Shown here: one piece after another, positions 1 to 5,840 of the stretch
How positions within the stretch are numbered: position 1 is the first letter of the stretch
Layout: each line of letters opens with the position of its first letter
Assembly: GCF_000980895.1 (NCBI RefSeq)
Contig: NZ_LAZX01000083.1
Coordinates: 1-64,000 of the forward strand
DNA from: Sphingomonas sp. Ag1
GTDB lineage: Bacteria > Pseudomonadota > Alphaproteobacteria > Sphingomonadales > Sphingomonadaceae
DNA: 64,000 nt
Direction: 5' to 3'
The notes under the pieces: generated by a model
The model's database searches: none
Seen by the model: only the letters and a program-made list of their open reading frames with translations
What the model was told of the DNA's origin: nothing
Translations under genes and position numbers: made by a program

Positions 1-219
1 GAGGCCGTTGAAAAGACGGTCCACGGGCACGAGAACCGCTTTCAGCAACTTGAGGGCGCAACTAAGGGAGGTGGCATCGTCCACAAGTTGTGGACAGCGG
101 CGCTGGGAGCGGGTGCGATGTTGCTGGCTGTGATGGGTTGGCAGATCAGCGTGGAACCCAAAGCACAGGCCAAGGTCAGCACAACGGTGGAGCAAACGAC
201 CACCCTTCCAACGAAGTGA
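1..219 (+). CDS. C-terminal part of a phage-type coiled-coil/one-TM membrane protein (partial)
   Basis: The reading frame is open from the first base to a TGA at 217, giving 72 residues without a start, so the gene begins outside the window. The visible part has a polar stretch (EKTVHGHENRFQQLEG) followed by one hydrophobic segment (LWTAALGAGAMLLAVMGW) and a short Thr/Lys-rich tail. A coiled-coil head followed by one TM segment near the C-terminus is the layout of XhlA/holin-accessory or other phage lysis proteins, and an M15 endolysin lies 4 kb downstream. That role is inference from topology; no family signature is visible. It could equally be another small phage or plasmid membrane protein. 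Confidence 0.5.
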   Translation, partial: EAVEKTVHGHENRFQQLEGATKGGGIVHKLWTAALGAGAMLLAVMGWQISVEPKAQAKVSTTVEQTTTLPTK

Positions 220-241
220 CCTAATCGCTAGGGCCACCTGC

Positions 242-454
242 ATGGCTAAACGACGTCCAGTGAACAAGGGGCAAGACCTCGATCGTCCGCTACGCGGCTT
301 GCCGCGCCAGGGCACCATGAACGTCAGCGTCAAGCTCGACAAAGACGAGCTGAGCCAGATCGACGCCTTCATAGCATCGTCTGGCCCTCCATATGTGTCT
401 CGTCCCGAAGCGATCCGACGCTTGATCCAATCGTCACTTAGAGTGACCAACTAG
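242..454 (+). CDS. Ribbon-helix-helix (CopG/Arc-like) DNA-binding protein
   Basis: A 70-residue basic protein. Residues 26-33 (MNVSVKLD) fit the RHH beta strand, 34-45 (KDELSQIDAFIA) helix A, and SRPEAIRRLIQSSL at 53-66 helix B, the usual CopG/Arc pattern of a strand pairing across a dimer to read the major groove. The first 25 residues form an Arg/Lys-rich extension. RHH proteins act as repressors of plasmid copy number, antitoxins or phage regulators. Here it sits next to an iteron-like control region at 2.5-2.8 kb and is a natural candidate to bind it, which is inference. No toxin partner is adjacent on the same strand. Confidence 0.75.
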   Translation: MAKRRPVNKGQDLDRPLRGLPRQGTMNVSVKLDKDELSQIDAFIASSGPPYVSRPEAIRRLIQSSLRVTN

Positions 455-457
455 CCG

Positions 458-760
458 TCACTTCACACCATACGTCTGCTGGAACAGGGTTGCACAATCC
501 CTGTCAGTGGTTTCGAATCGGACCACGAAACGAAAACTCGTTCCCTCTCGCTCCATCTTGGCGCGCGTACAGGTAAGGTCGGCATCTACAGTCGAGTGCT
601 GTTCAAGCCAGCCATGGTACAAGTGCTTGAAATAGTTCATCTGGCAGAAATCGCTAGTTACAAGCCATCCCATCGAAGTGACTGCCTCAAGGAGATGACT
701 GACGAAGCCGCTGTAGTCGCGGTGATCGACGGTCGCTGTCACCTTGATCCCGCCCCTCAC
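458..760 (-). CDS. Hypothetical protein, co-transcribed with the polymerase-like gene
   Basis: 100 residues from a GTG whose GTGA overlaps the polymerase stop by 4 bases, implying translational coupling as the second gene of a two-gene operon. A second GTG six codons later (start 742) has a better purine-rich stretch (GAGGGGCGGG) ahead of it, so the protein may be 94 residues. No signal peptide or TM segment. The sequence mixes short strands and helices (DYSGFVSHLLEAVTSMGW; FRFVVRFETTDRDC). I do not recognise a family. Its coupling to the polymerase suggests an accessory role in the same process. Confidence 0.6.
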   Translation of the reverse strand: MRGGIKVTATVDHRDYSGFVSHLLEAVTSMGWLVTSDFCQMNYFKHLYHGWLEQHSTVDADLTCTRAKMEREGTSFRFVVRFETTDRDCATLFQQTYGVK

Positions 761-2328
761 GCGACACCTGTCTTCTTGATTGCGTACATACGAGCAAATG
801 TCTCAGCCTTCTTCATGCGTTCGTGATGCTCGGCCTGCTCGCGGGCGGCATCATCAATGGCGCGCTTGTACGAAGCCTCTGCCCACTCCCGAACCTCGTC
901 GCAGTCCAGACGCATGTAATCGCGCAAGCCCCACTCAGCATAAACATCGTCAAGCACGCGATCGGGCAGCTTCTCGCGAACAATGAACGCGTCGTGGATA
1001 CGAGCAACCGGCTCAATGCCGTAACGCTTCATCACACCCACAGCGATGTCCATGATGAACGTCTCGTAGTGCTGATACATATATGCCAGCTTGCCAGCGC
1101 GAGTGACACGCCCGTTCACCTCGTTCGAAGCGCGGATCGCCTCCACCATTTCATCGAAGCCGTCGAGGGTTTCGGCGTGAGTAAGGATCGTGTCTTCAAT
1201 CTCAATCTGCTCTGCCGCGAACGCCTTCACCCAAGCGTCCTGCTCGAACGTGACGCGCACCGCTGGTGACTTCAGGATATCGGCAAGCGCGGTGCCCTCA
1301 AGACCGTTCTTGCCCATCCAAGTGCGACCCTGCATTCGTGCGCCAAAGCCGATTGCAGTCAGGGCATCCTTGATCGCCTTGACCTTGCTGTCCCACGGCA
1401 GGTTCACGCCTTCGAAGCAGTGCTTCGCAAGCCGGTTCCTGATCTGGTTCTTTTCCGCGAGATACTGGCGTGTGTAAGTGCCATCGAGCGAACCGACGAG
1501 CGCGTTATCACCACCCTTTGCAACACCGTAGAGGTACAGCTTCGTAGCGAAGACCGCCGCGTTCATATCGTACTGATAATGGTGGCCGATTACCGCAGAG
1601 CGCACCTGCTTGGACACATTCTGGATATTCAGCCCCTTGTAATATGTGCGACCAAACGCGCTCGGGCTTTCAATCATCGGCAGAATAGCCGCGCCGAACT
1701 TCTTCTCGGTGACGATCCCGACCTTCTGTATCAGCTGGGCCTGCCACAAGTTGCTGTTCAGCTTTGAGCGGAGCTTCGTTGCCTCTGCCGGCGCCTTTTC
1801 CAGCTCGTATTGCGTACAGCCGATGAACCGAGCCAAATTGTCCATGTCGATGTGGACAGCAGCGGTCGCAGCATTCTCGTCAGCAGCCGTGAACAGCTGG
1901 TCATAAACCTCTTGCGGGGACTTCTCAGCGAAAAGCATTTCAAGCATTCTCTCGTTCACGACCTTCACCCTTGTGTTCTTTTCATTATAGTTTGTTTTCG
2001 AGTTTAGATTGCTGCCCAGCTTCACCACCACCATAAAGGGGTATATCTCTTTGAACGCGTTCCAAATGCTGTAGCGGACCTTGTTATAGTTGAACGTACC
2101 GCACGCATTGAATAGCTTCTCAAAGCTGACGTTGGTTTCGCCGTCTGACGTGAATGCAAGGCGGATTACGAAAACTCGGAAAACCGCGCTCACGTAGGTT
2201 GCGAAATACTTCTCAGCTCTTTCACGCTTCATATCGGGGAACTTGTCGAGAAAGGCTTGGGGCACCTCAATCGTGCCAAGCTCCCTATTGAGTTTTTGCT
2301 GTCTCTTGATTGTGATCGGATCGTACAT
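757..2328 (-). CDS. Divergent polymerase-like protein with family A (PolA-type) palm motifs
   Basis: Start set at MYDPITIK: it has an AGG-type SD (CCGAGG) and follows a leader hairpin; a longer reading from 2373 would run through that hairpin. The 523-residue protein matches the family A DNA polymerase motif order. Residues 232-247 (GLNIQNVSKQVRSAVI) resemble the LQNIP...R motif just before motif A. Residues 251-261 (YQYDMNAAVFA) resemble motif A with D254 as the metal ligand. Residues 316-331 (VKAIKDALTAIGFGAR) loosely resemble motif B. Residues 441-452 (VARIHDAFIVRE) resemble motif C, with H445-D446. No exonuclease domain is evident and the N-terminal 200 residues are unfamiliar. Single-subunit RNA polymerases share the HD motif C, so template and product are open. 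The function is inferred from motifs only. Confidence 0.6.
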   Translation of the reverse strand: MYDPITIKRQQKLNRELGTIEVPQAFLDKFPDMKRERAEKYFATYVSAVFRVFVIRLAFTSDGETNVSFEKLFNACGTFNYNKVRYSIWNAFKEIYPFMVVVKLGSNLNSKTNYNEKNTRVKVVNERMLEMLFAEKSPQEVYDQLFTAADENAATAAVHIDMDNLARFIGCTQYELEKAPAEATKLRSKLNSNLWQAQLIQKVGIVTEKKFGAAILPMIESPSAFGRTYYKGLNIQNVSKQVRSAVIGHHYQYDMNAAVFATKLYLYGVAKGGDNALVGSLDGTYTRQYLAEKNQIRNRLAKHCFEGVNLPWDSKVKAIKDALTAIGFGARMQGRTWMGKNGLEGTALADILKSPAVRVTFEQDAWVKAFAAEQIEIEDTILTHAETLDGFDEMVEAIRASNEVNGRVTRAGKLAYMYQHYETFIMDIAVGVMKRYGIEPVARIHDAFIVREKLPDRVLDDVYAEWGLRDYMRLDCDEVREWAEASYKRAIDDAAREQAEHHERMKKAETFARMYAIKKTGVA

Positions 2329-2340
2329 CGTTAAACCTCG

Positions 2341-2403
2341 GAATAGAAAAACCCGCTGAGAGCGGGCTTGCATTGCTCTCAGCGGGTCTTGGCTTTTCTA
2401 TTC
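2341..2403 (-). terminator. Terminator-like hairpin in the leader of the polymerase gene (possible attenuator)
   Basis: Perfect 13-bp arms ACCCGCTGAGAGC (2351-2363) and GCTCTCAGCGGGT (2375-2387) enclose an 11-nt loop. They are wrapped by a second perfect 10-bp pair, GAATAGAAAA (2341-2350) and TTTTCTATTC (2394-2403). Read on the minus strand, the inner stem is followed directly by TTTTTCTATT, the form of an intrinsic terminator, and then within about 12 nt by the SD and ATG of the polymerase-like gene. A terminator between promoter and SD suggests attenuation or antitermination. Plus-strand reading also gives a weaker terminator. Confidence 0.7.
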
Positions 2404-2404
2404 T

Positions 2405-2461
2405 GAAGTGAATAGGACTCCGCTGTCGAAGTGGACAGCGTTGCAAGCCCTGCTTCACTTC
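2405..2461. repeat. Nested inverted repeats (two-level hairpin)
   Basis: Outer arms GAAGTGAA (2405-2412) and TTCACTTC (2454-2461) flank a perfect inner hairpin CGCTGTC (2421-2427) / GACAGCG (2434-2440), whose loop is GAAGTG, repeating the outer-arm word. This lies directly against the polymerase leader hairpin, so 2341-2461 is almost wholly palindromic. Such density is seen at replication origins, nick sites and bidirectional control regions; which applies is not decidable from sequence alone. Confidence 0.6.
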
Positions 2462-2505
2462 GTATCGTATTTATCGCAAAAAGCGTTTATCTTGCTCAAA
2501 CAGTA

Positions 2506-2523
2506 GCAAAACGAGCGTTTTGC
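2506..2523. repeat. Short palindrome GCAAAACG-AG-CGTTTTGC
   Basis: Perfect 8-bp arms with a 2-bp spacer in an AT-richer stretch (2460-2550) between the hairpins and the first ACAGTGC box. The symmetry and size fit a dimeric DNA-binding protein site, and the AT-richness fits a duplex-opening region. Both readings are inference. Confidence 0.45.
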
Positions 2524-2568
2524 GTCATTATTCAAAATCACAGTGCGCTAAACTCGATAAAAAGCCAG

Positions 2569-2596
2569 AGTTACAGTGCTATAATAGAGGAGAGAG
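2569..2596 (+). promoter_or_regulatory. Repeated promoter unit, copy 1 (box + extended -10 + SD)
   Basis: A 28-bp sequence present twice without mismatch. It starts AGTTACAGTGCTATAATAG and ends in GAGGAGAGAG. It contains the ACAGTGC box, an extended -10 (TGCTATAAT, TATAAT at 2580-2585) and an SD-like purine run. There is no good -35, which suits an extended -10 promoter or one needing an activator at the upstream boxes. The motif also faintly recalls promoters of T7-type RNA polymerases (CTATA followed by GAGGAGA). Confidence 0.6.
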
Positions 2597-2613
2597 AAGA
2601 GGACCGGAAAGCG

Positions 2614-2682
2614 ATGGGCGGGCGGGGTCGGGATCGGTTATGCCTGCTTGTGACGTGCGAAGCCTACGCGAGCACGGCTTAA
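2614..2682 (+). CDS. Possible 22-aa leader or microprotein after promoter copy 1
   Basis: ATG follows the purine-rich run of promoter copy 1 (AGAGGAC at about 10 nt) and reads MGGRGRDRLCLLVTCEAYASTA to a TAA. It is Arg-rich and then hydrophobic. The only support is its position downstream of a promoter/SD unit that is duplicated ahead of another small frame at 2811. It may be a leader peptide or simply transcribed spacer. Confidence 0.25.
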   Translation: MGGRGRDRLCLLVTCEAYASTA

Positions 2683-2776
2683 CGAAAAGTCACAGTGCGC
2701 TAGAACCGAACTTACAGTGCGCTAGAAACCGCGCATTTCTGCGGCTTTCCGGCTCTTGCAGTGCGGTAACATCAGA

Positions 2777-2804
2777 AGTTACAGTGCTATAATAGAGGAG
2801 AGAG
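2777..2804 (+). promoter_or_regulatory. Repeated promoter unit, copy 2 (box + extended -10 + SD)
   Basis: Identical over 28 bp to the unit at 2569, with TGCTATAAT giving TATAAT at 2788-2793 and the GAGGAGAGAG purine run just before an ATG at 2811. Three upstream CAGTGC boxes (2693, 2715, 2759) are in helical phase with it. The promoter reads rightwards towards the 236-aa gene at 3192. Confidence 0.6.
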
Positions 2805-2810
2805 GGAAAG

Positions 2811-2909
2811 ATGGAGCGACACCTGGACGAGCACGACGCCGGGGTTGGGCTGGGTTCCTCTTGTGTCGCAATGCCTGCCCCTGATCCGCTCGCGTTAACC
2901 GCTCATTGA
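2811..2909 (+). CDS. Possible 32-aa small protein after promoter copy 2
   Basis: ATG lies about 6 nt after AGGAGAGAGGG, a strong SD-like run, and reads 32 residues starting MERHLDEHDAGVGLG, ending before TGA. It is acidic/His-rich at first, then Pro/Ala-rich. Its placement behind the repeated promoter/SD unit is the main evidence; the sequence itself is not recognised. It may be a leader ORF of the transcript that continues into the gene at 3192. Confidence 0.3.
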   Translation: MERHLDEHDAGVGLGSSCVAMPAPDPLALTAH

Positions 2910-3191
2910 CGGTCGGCCGGATATCGCCAGCCCGTTGGGTTTAGGCTCAGCCGCTCTTTGAAGACGTCATGCTTGTATCTGCCTTCGCGGGATCATCAGT
3001 CGTTCACTCCAAGTGACCGGCAATGTCTGGGATCATCGATCCTTTGCAGTCCAGCGCAGCGGTTGGTCTGAGACCTACGGGCCGTGCCCGAGGCCGACGA
3101 GGCTTGTCCTCACCATACGCTGAAGGTCGGGAGTTGTGTCAGTAATGGCACTCTAAGCTGCCCGCCATTCTGTAAGGAAAGGCAAGCGTAA
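2910..3191. other. Non-coding stretch upstream of the 236-aa gene
   Basis: No credible gene is seen. The words GGGATCATC occur twice (near 2989 and 3030) but no palindrome or promoter stands out. The end of the stretch carries a good SD (AAGGAAAGG) about 10 nt before the ATG at 3192. Confidence 0.4.
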
Positions 3192-3902
3192 ATGGCAAAT
3201 CAAGAATTCAAACAGGAAGTTCAGGCAATCATCGACGCCGCGGAGAAGTTCAACGACGACTTCAAGGCTTTGTTGGTTGCCGAACAGGAGAACGTAAAGC
3301 GGGCTGCAAGCGAGCGAGACGCGCAAGCGTACAAGTTCGCAGCCGGTCTGCTTGATCTCGCTTTGTCGCTTGATCCCGAAGTGGTCACTACCCCGCTTGT
3401 GGAATTCTACCGCAAGCGTGGGCAGCGGGTCGCGAAGGAAGGTGACAATCCGTACGCGCCGTTCGTCAAGGCCGTTTGCGCGGTCAAAGAAGACGGCAAG
3501 TGGAAGTTCAACCCCAAGCAGGCGTCTTTTGCCAAGTACGCGAACATCGTTCGCCAGTTGGTCGAGGACAAGCGCGCGGGGCGGATTAGCGGGAGCGTCG
3601 TTGCTCACATCGAAAGCTACAAGTGGAACGGGCGCTCCAAGCTGGGCGCTCTGGAAGCTCGCGATCGTTTTGAGCGACCGAATGCATCTTCGGTAAAGCG
3701 TGTTGAGGATGCGCGCGAGAAGGGTCGCAAGGCTCGTCCCGTTGCGATTCTCGATACGGACCTTGGGTGCGACGATGACGACGTTGTATTTCTGTGGGGT
3801 GTCGTGAAGGACGGCAAGCTGGAAGTGATGAAGAGCCAAGTCAGCAATGACGACGCTCCGACTCTTTACTATCAGCTTGGCAAGGAACTGAGCGCAGCCT
3901 GA
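3192..3902 (+). CDS. Unknown 236-aa phage/plasmid protein
   Basis: Start chosen for its strong SD (AAGGAAAGG). The first 60 residues look like a long amphipathic helix (EFKQEVQAIIDAAEKFNDDF; LLVAEQENVKRAASERDAQA). The middle is Lys/Arg-rich with a FNPKQASFAKYANIV segment, and the C-terminus has an acidic DLGCDDDDVVF patch before a beta-rich end. No signal peptide, TM segment or recognised motif. It is the first long gene downstream of the twin promoter/iteron region and ends in a bidirectional terminator, so it is probably one of the main products of that control region. A nucleic-acid-binding role would fit context but nothing in the sequence proves it. Confidence 0.65.
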   Translation: MANQEFKQEVQAIIDAAEKFNDDFKALLVAEQENVKRAASERDAQAYKFAAGLLDLALSLDPEVVTTPLVEFYRKRGQRVAKEGDNPYAPFVKAVCAVKEDGKWKFNPKQASFAKYANIVRQLVEDKRAGRISGSVVAHIESYKWNGRSKLGALEARDRFERPNASSVKRVEDAREKGRKARPVAILDTDLGCDDDDVVFLWGVVKDGKLEVMKSQVSNDDAPTLYYQLGKELSAA

Positions 3903-3910
3903 ATTAGAGC

Positions 3911-3947
3911 AAAAAGCCCCAGTAGGAGTAATCCCGCTGGGGCTTTT
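3911..3947. terminator. Bidirectional intrinsic terminator
   Basis: Perfect 11-bp arms AAAAGCCCCAG (3912-3922) and CTGGGGCTTTT (3937-3947) with flanking A and T runs. It lies between the convergent 236-aa gene and the endolysin gene and can stop transcription from both sides. Confidence 0.9.
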
Positions 3948-4004
3948 CTGTGTCTTGACTGCTTGAGCGAGCAGCCCCGTGAATGTCCTAATGGGACAGA
4001 GTAT

Positions 4005-4421
4005 TTACGGCCTCAAGCCAGCGGAATACTTGCCGTTTCGCATGGTGAGAACCTGACCACGCATAGCCGGTGCGAAGCTGATATGGGTCCAAGTACCCTC
4101 TTCGATTAGCTGGTCGAACTTGATCCCAGCTGCGACGAGCGCACGGCAGATTTCCAGTGGCGTCATGCCCTTCACACGGAAGTCCACGGCATAGCCCTGA
4201 CAATGCGCGCTGGTCGGCACACCACCGACTTTGCGGTTCACTGCGGCGCTCCGATAGGCACTGTTGACGAGAATGGGTTTGCCCAGCGCAGCGCGGACTT
4301 TCTCCATGCCGGCGGCTGCGACCTTCAGGTTAGCGAGGTGAGCAGGGGTTGGCTGATTGTTGAGACCCGTCGAGGTGACGGTCATCTCACTCAGTGTGAA
4401 ATGGGGAGATAGATTGGTCAT
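4005..4421 (-). CDS. M15-family peptidase, phage endolysin type
   Basis: About 138 residues, the size of single-domain M15_3 enzymes (D-Ala-D-Ala or L-Ala-D-Glu peptidoglycan peptidases). Counting from the preceding GTG (139 residues), the zinc-binding pattern SAHCQGYAVDF gives H74 and D81, and WTHISF gives H114. LVNSAYRSAAVNRKVGG is the conserved YRS region upstream. No signal peptide, so export would need a holin or similar pore. It cuts peptide stems of peptidoglycan at lysis. A GTG immediately before the ATG is an alternative start. It is convergent with the 236-aa gene across a shared terminator. Its presence marks the region as phage-derived. Confidence 0.88.
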   Translation of the reverse strand: MTNLSPHFTLSEMTVTSTGLNNQPTPAHLANLKVAAAGMEKVRAALGKPILVNSAYRSAAVNRKVGGVPTSAHCQGYAVDFRVKGMTPLEICRALVAAGIKFDQLIEEGTWTHISFAPAMRGQVLTMRNGKYSAGLRP

Positions 4422-4448
4422 CACTTAGTTAGCACGAGAGCGAAAATC

Positions 4449-4475
4449 CGTTTTGACGCGTTTTGATGCTATACG
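4449..4475 (+). promoter_or_regulatory. Candidate promoter with tandem 10-bp repeat
   Basis: CGTTTTGACG and CGTTTTGATG are adjacent 10-bp direct repeats, followed by TGCTATACG, an extended -10 similar to TGCTATAAT in the twin promoters at 2.58 and 2.79 kb. It precedes the 248-aa gene by about 75 bp. Confidence 0.4.
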
Positions 4476-4515
4476 AAGCAGGTTTTCCGGCCCTTCGATT
4501 AAATATCAGGACAGC

Positions 4516-4535
4516 AACAACGCTGTTGTTTTATT
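4516..4535 (+). terminator. Small terminator-like hairpin in the leader of the 248-aa gene
   Basis: AACAAC-GCT-GTTGTT followed by TTATT gives a 6-bp stem and T-rich tail, about 10 nt before the SD (CGGAG). It is a weak stem, but the position between promoter and SD mirrors the stronger hairpin before the polymerase-like gene. Confidence 0.35.
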
Positions 4536-4550
4536 GACTCGGAGAACAAC

Positions 4551-5297
4551 ATGGAAACCATCACGCTTACGCGCTTCGAAAAGAGCACCCGCGCATTCAC
4601 TGCTATCGACAGCTACAAGGCATGTCTCTGCAACGAGAACGATAACTGCCACCCGATCGGCACTTACATGGACGGCCTGATTAGGCAGCTACGCAACCAT
4701 GCAGACGAACCAACGGGCTGGTCATTTGCTGATTGGCGCAAGGGAACGAACATCGCATCCAACCTGATCGGCGCAAACGCGATCATGCTTGAATATGCCC
4801 GCACGCGCGATGATGCGGAGATCGTCACCCGATTGCACGACAAGGCCAAGGCACTCGGCTGGTCGTTCTTCCTCATTGAGACCGAGACCAAGGGCGGCAA
4901 CACCATCACGGTTGTTTGGCCCATGACGAGCACGATCAATCAGGCGCAGTATGCTCGCCTAGCTTCCATCCTCGCTGAAGAAATGGACGAGTACGGCATG
5001 GAGCATGGCTGTCTCGCCGCTACCCATATCATTCAGGTGCATCGCTCTACATTGACCGTTGTGGTTGCAGGCAAAACGATGAACCCCGAAGCCGAAATCA
5101 AGCGCACCGCGAAGCTCTACCAGCGCCTGAACGCTCGAAAGTACGAGGGCACTCGCCCGGTGACGAAGATCGCGCAGGCCGATGATGCTCCGATGGCGAT
5201 CGAAGATGGGCTGTTCTGCTGGTTCGAGACCAAGGAAGAGAAGACCCAGCGTGAAGCCCTTGAGGTGATGACGCGCTTTGGCTTCGCACCCAACTGA
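4551..5297 (+). CDS. Unknown 248-aa protein, weakly reminiscent of phage primase-type proteins
   Basis: ATG follows CGGAGAACAAC. The order WSFADWRKGTNIASNLIGAN (57-76), IMLEYA (78-83), LGWSFFLIETET, ITVVWPMTSTINQAQYARLA, GCLAATHIIQVH recalls replication/primase proteins of phages and plasmids, in which a W.. G....N...N...LD.D block is followed by an hVvfPL strand and a second acidic site. Here the expected DxD is LEYA, so a catalytic primase would be atypical. Two cysteine-rich points (CLCNENDNC at 25-33) may bind metal. The similarity is by eye and low confidence. No TM segment or signal peptide. It lies on the plus strand downstream of the endolysin, with its own promoter and leader hairpin. 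Confidence 0.55.
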   Translation: METITLTRFEKSTRAFTAIDSYKACLCNENDNCHPIGTYMDGLIRQLRNHADEPTGWSFADWRKGTNIASNLIGANAIMLEYARTRDDAEIVTRLHDKAKALGWSFFLIETETKGGNTITVVWPMTSTINQAQYARLASILAEEMDEYGMEHGCLAATHIIQVHRSTLTVVVAGKTMNPEAEIKRTAKLYQRLNARKYEGTRPVTKIAQADDAPMAIEDGLFCWFETKEEKTQREALEVMTRFGFAPN

Positions 5298-5372
5298 AAC
5301 GAGCGCAGCGTCGGGCAACCGGCGCTGTTGCCATGAGTGGACGACTCGCCTGAGCCAGCATAGCTTGCTCGC

Positions 5373-5504
5373 ATGACTGACGATCCCAGCACGCTCAGCG
5401 ACAAAGACCTGCTCGCAGCATATCAGCGCACGACAGGCGAACCCGGCGATCCCGAAGCCGATGCTCTGCTGGCGGAGATAGAACGCCGAAACCTCGACAT
5501 ATAG
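5373..5504 (+). CDS. 43-aa acidic hypothetical protein
   Basis: Reads MTDDPSTLSDKDLLAAYQRT, then a GEPGDPEADALLAEIERRNLDI-type helix, to TAG. The composition (acidic, two short helices) is protein-like and the frame is clean. SD support is poor (no clear AGGAG). It lies between the 248-aa gene and a small Cys-pair protein on the same strand. Function unknown. Confidence 0.5.
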   Translation: MTDDPSTLSDKDLLAAYQRTTGEPGDPEADALLAEIERRNLDI

Positions 5505-5543
5505 GGTTGATGTTCTCTTTCTGTTCCAAGTACCTGCGTGGGC

Positions 5544-5840
5544 ATGAGCGCGAACACGAAGATCGAGAATCTCAGCGATTACCTCAGAGTGGCGCGCAAT
5601 CTGGAGGTGCGATGCTCGTGCGGGCATCGGAGCGTCGTTGACGGCGAGAAGCTAGCCCGGTGGTTCTTCATTCATATGTGGGACACCCGGAAACACATGA
5701 TCCGGGACCATCTGCGATGCACTCGCTGCGGTGGCCGCCCCAACGATATTCGACCAGCCAGTAACGCACCAACGGCTTCCGACAGGTTCCCCAAAGATGA
5801 GAGCGCGTGGAAGCGCGCGGTGGCCAAGCTGCGGGGCTAA
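5544..5840 (+). CDS. Small zinc-ribbon-like protein
   Basis: About 98 residues starting MSANTKIENLSDYLR; a GTG two codons earlier is possible. VRCSCGHRSVVDG and LRCTRCGGRPNDIRP supply two Cys pairs about 38 residues apart with the helix KLARWFFIHMWDTRKHMI between them, the look of a small zinc ribbon. Proteins of this kind are common and uncharacterised in sphingomonads. It is the last gene of the low-GC region before the core chromosome begins, so it could belong to either side. Confidence 0.65.
   Translation: MSANTKIENLSDYLRVARNLEVRCSCGHRSVVDGEKLARWFFIHMWDTRKHMIRDHLRCTRCGGRPNDIRPASNAPTASDRFPKDESAWKRAVAKLRG

Larger units (their letters stand above)
2536..2804 (+). repeat. Iteron-like ACAGTGC(GCTA) boxes
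   Basis: The word CAGTGC starts at 2541, 2574, 2693, 2715, 2759 and 2782, all in the same orientation. Most copies belong to a longer box of the form TYACAGTGCGCTAGAAC; the copy at 2759 is degenerate (TTGCAGTGCGGTAAC). Spacings are 33 within the first group and 22, 44 and 23 within the second, that is close to whole helical turns with 22 bp as the repeat unit, which places the boxes on one face of the DNA. This is the architecture of plasmid or phage iterons and of tandem operators. The 2574 and 2782 copies run straight into TATAAT promoters. Confidence 0.65.

Noticed and set aside
242..760. Toxin-antitoxin pair formed by the RHH protein and the 100-aa minus-strand gene
   Set aside because: The two genes are convergent and the 100-aa gene is coupled to the polymerase-like gene, not to the RHH gene; no toxin motif is seen.
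2329..2373. 15-residue N-terminal extension of the polymerase-like protein
   Set aside because: It would be encoded by the terminator-like stem, and the internal ATG has an SD.
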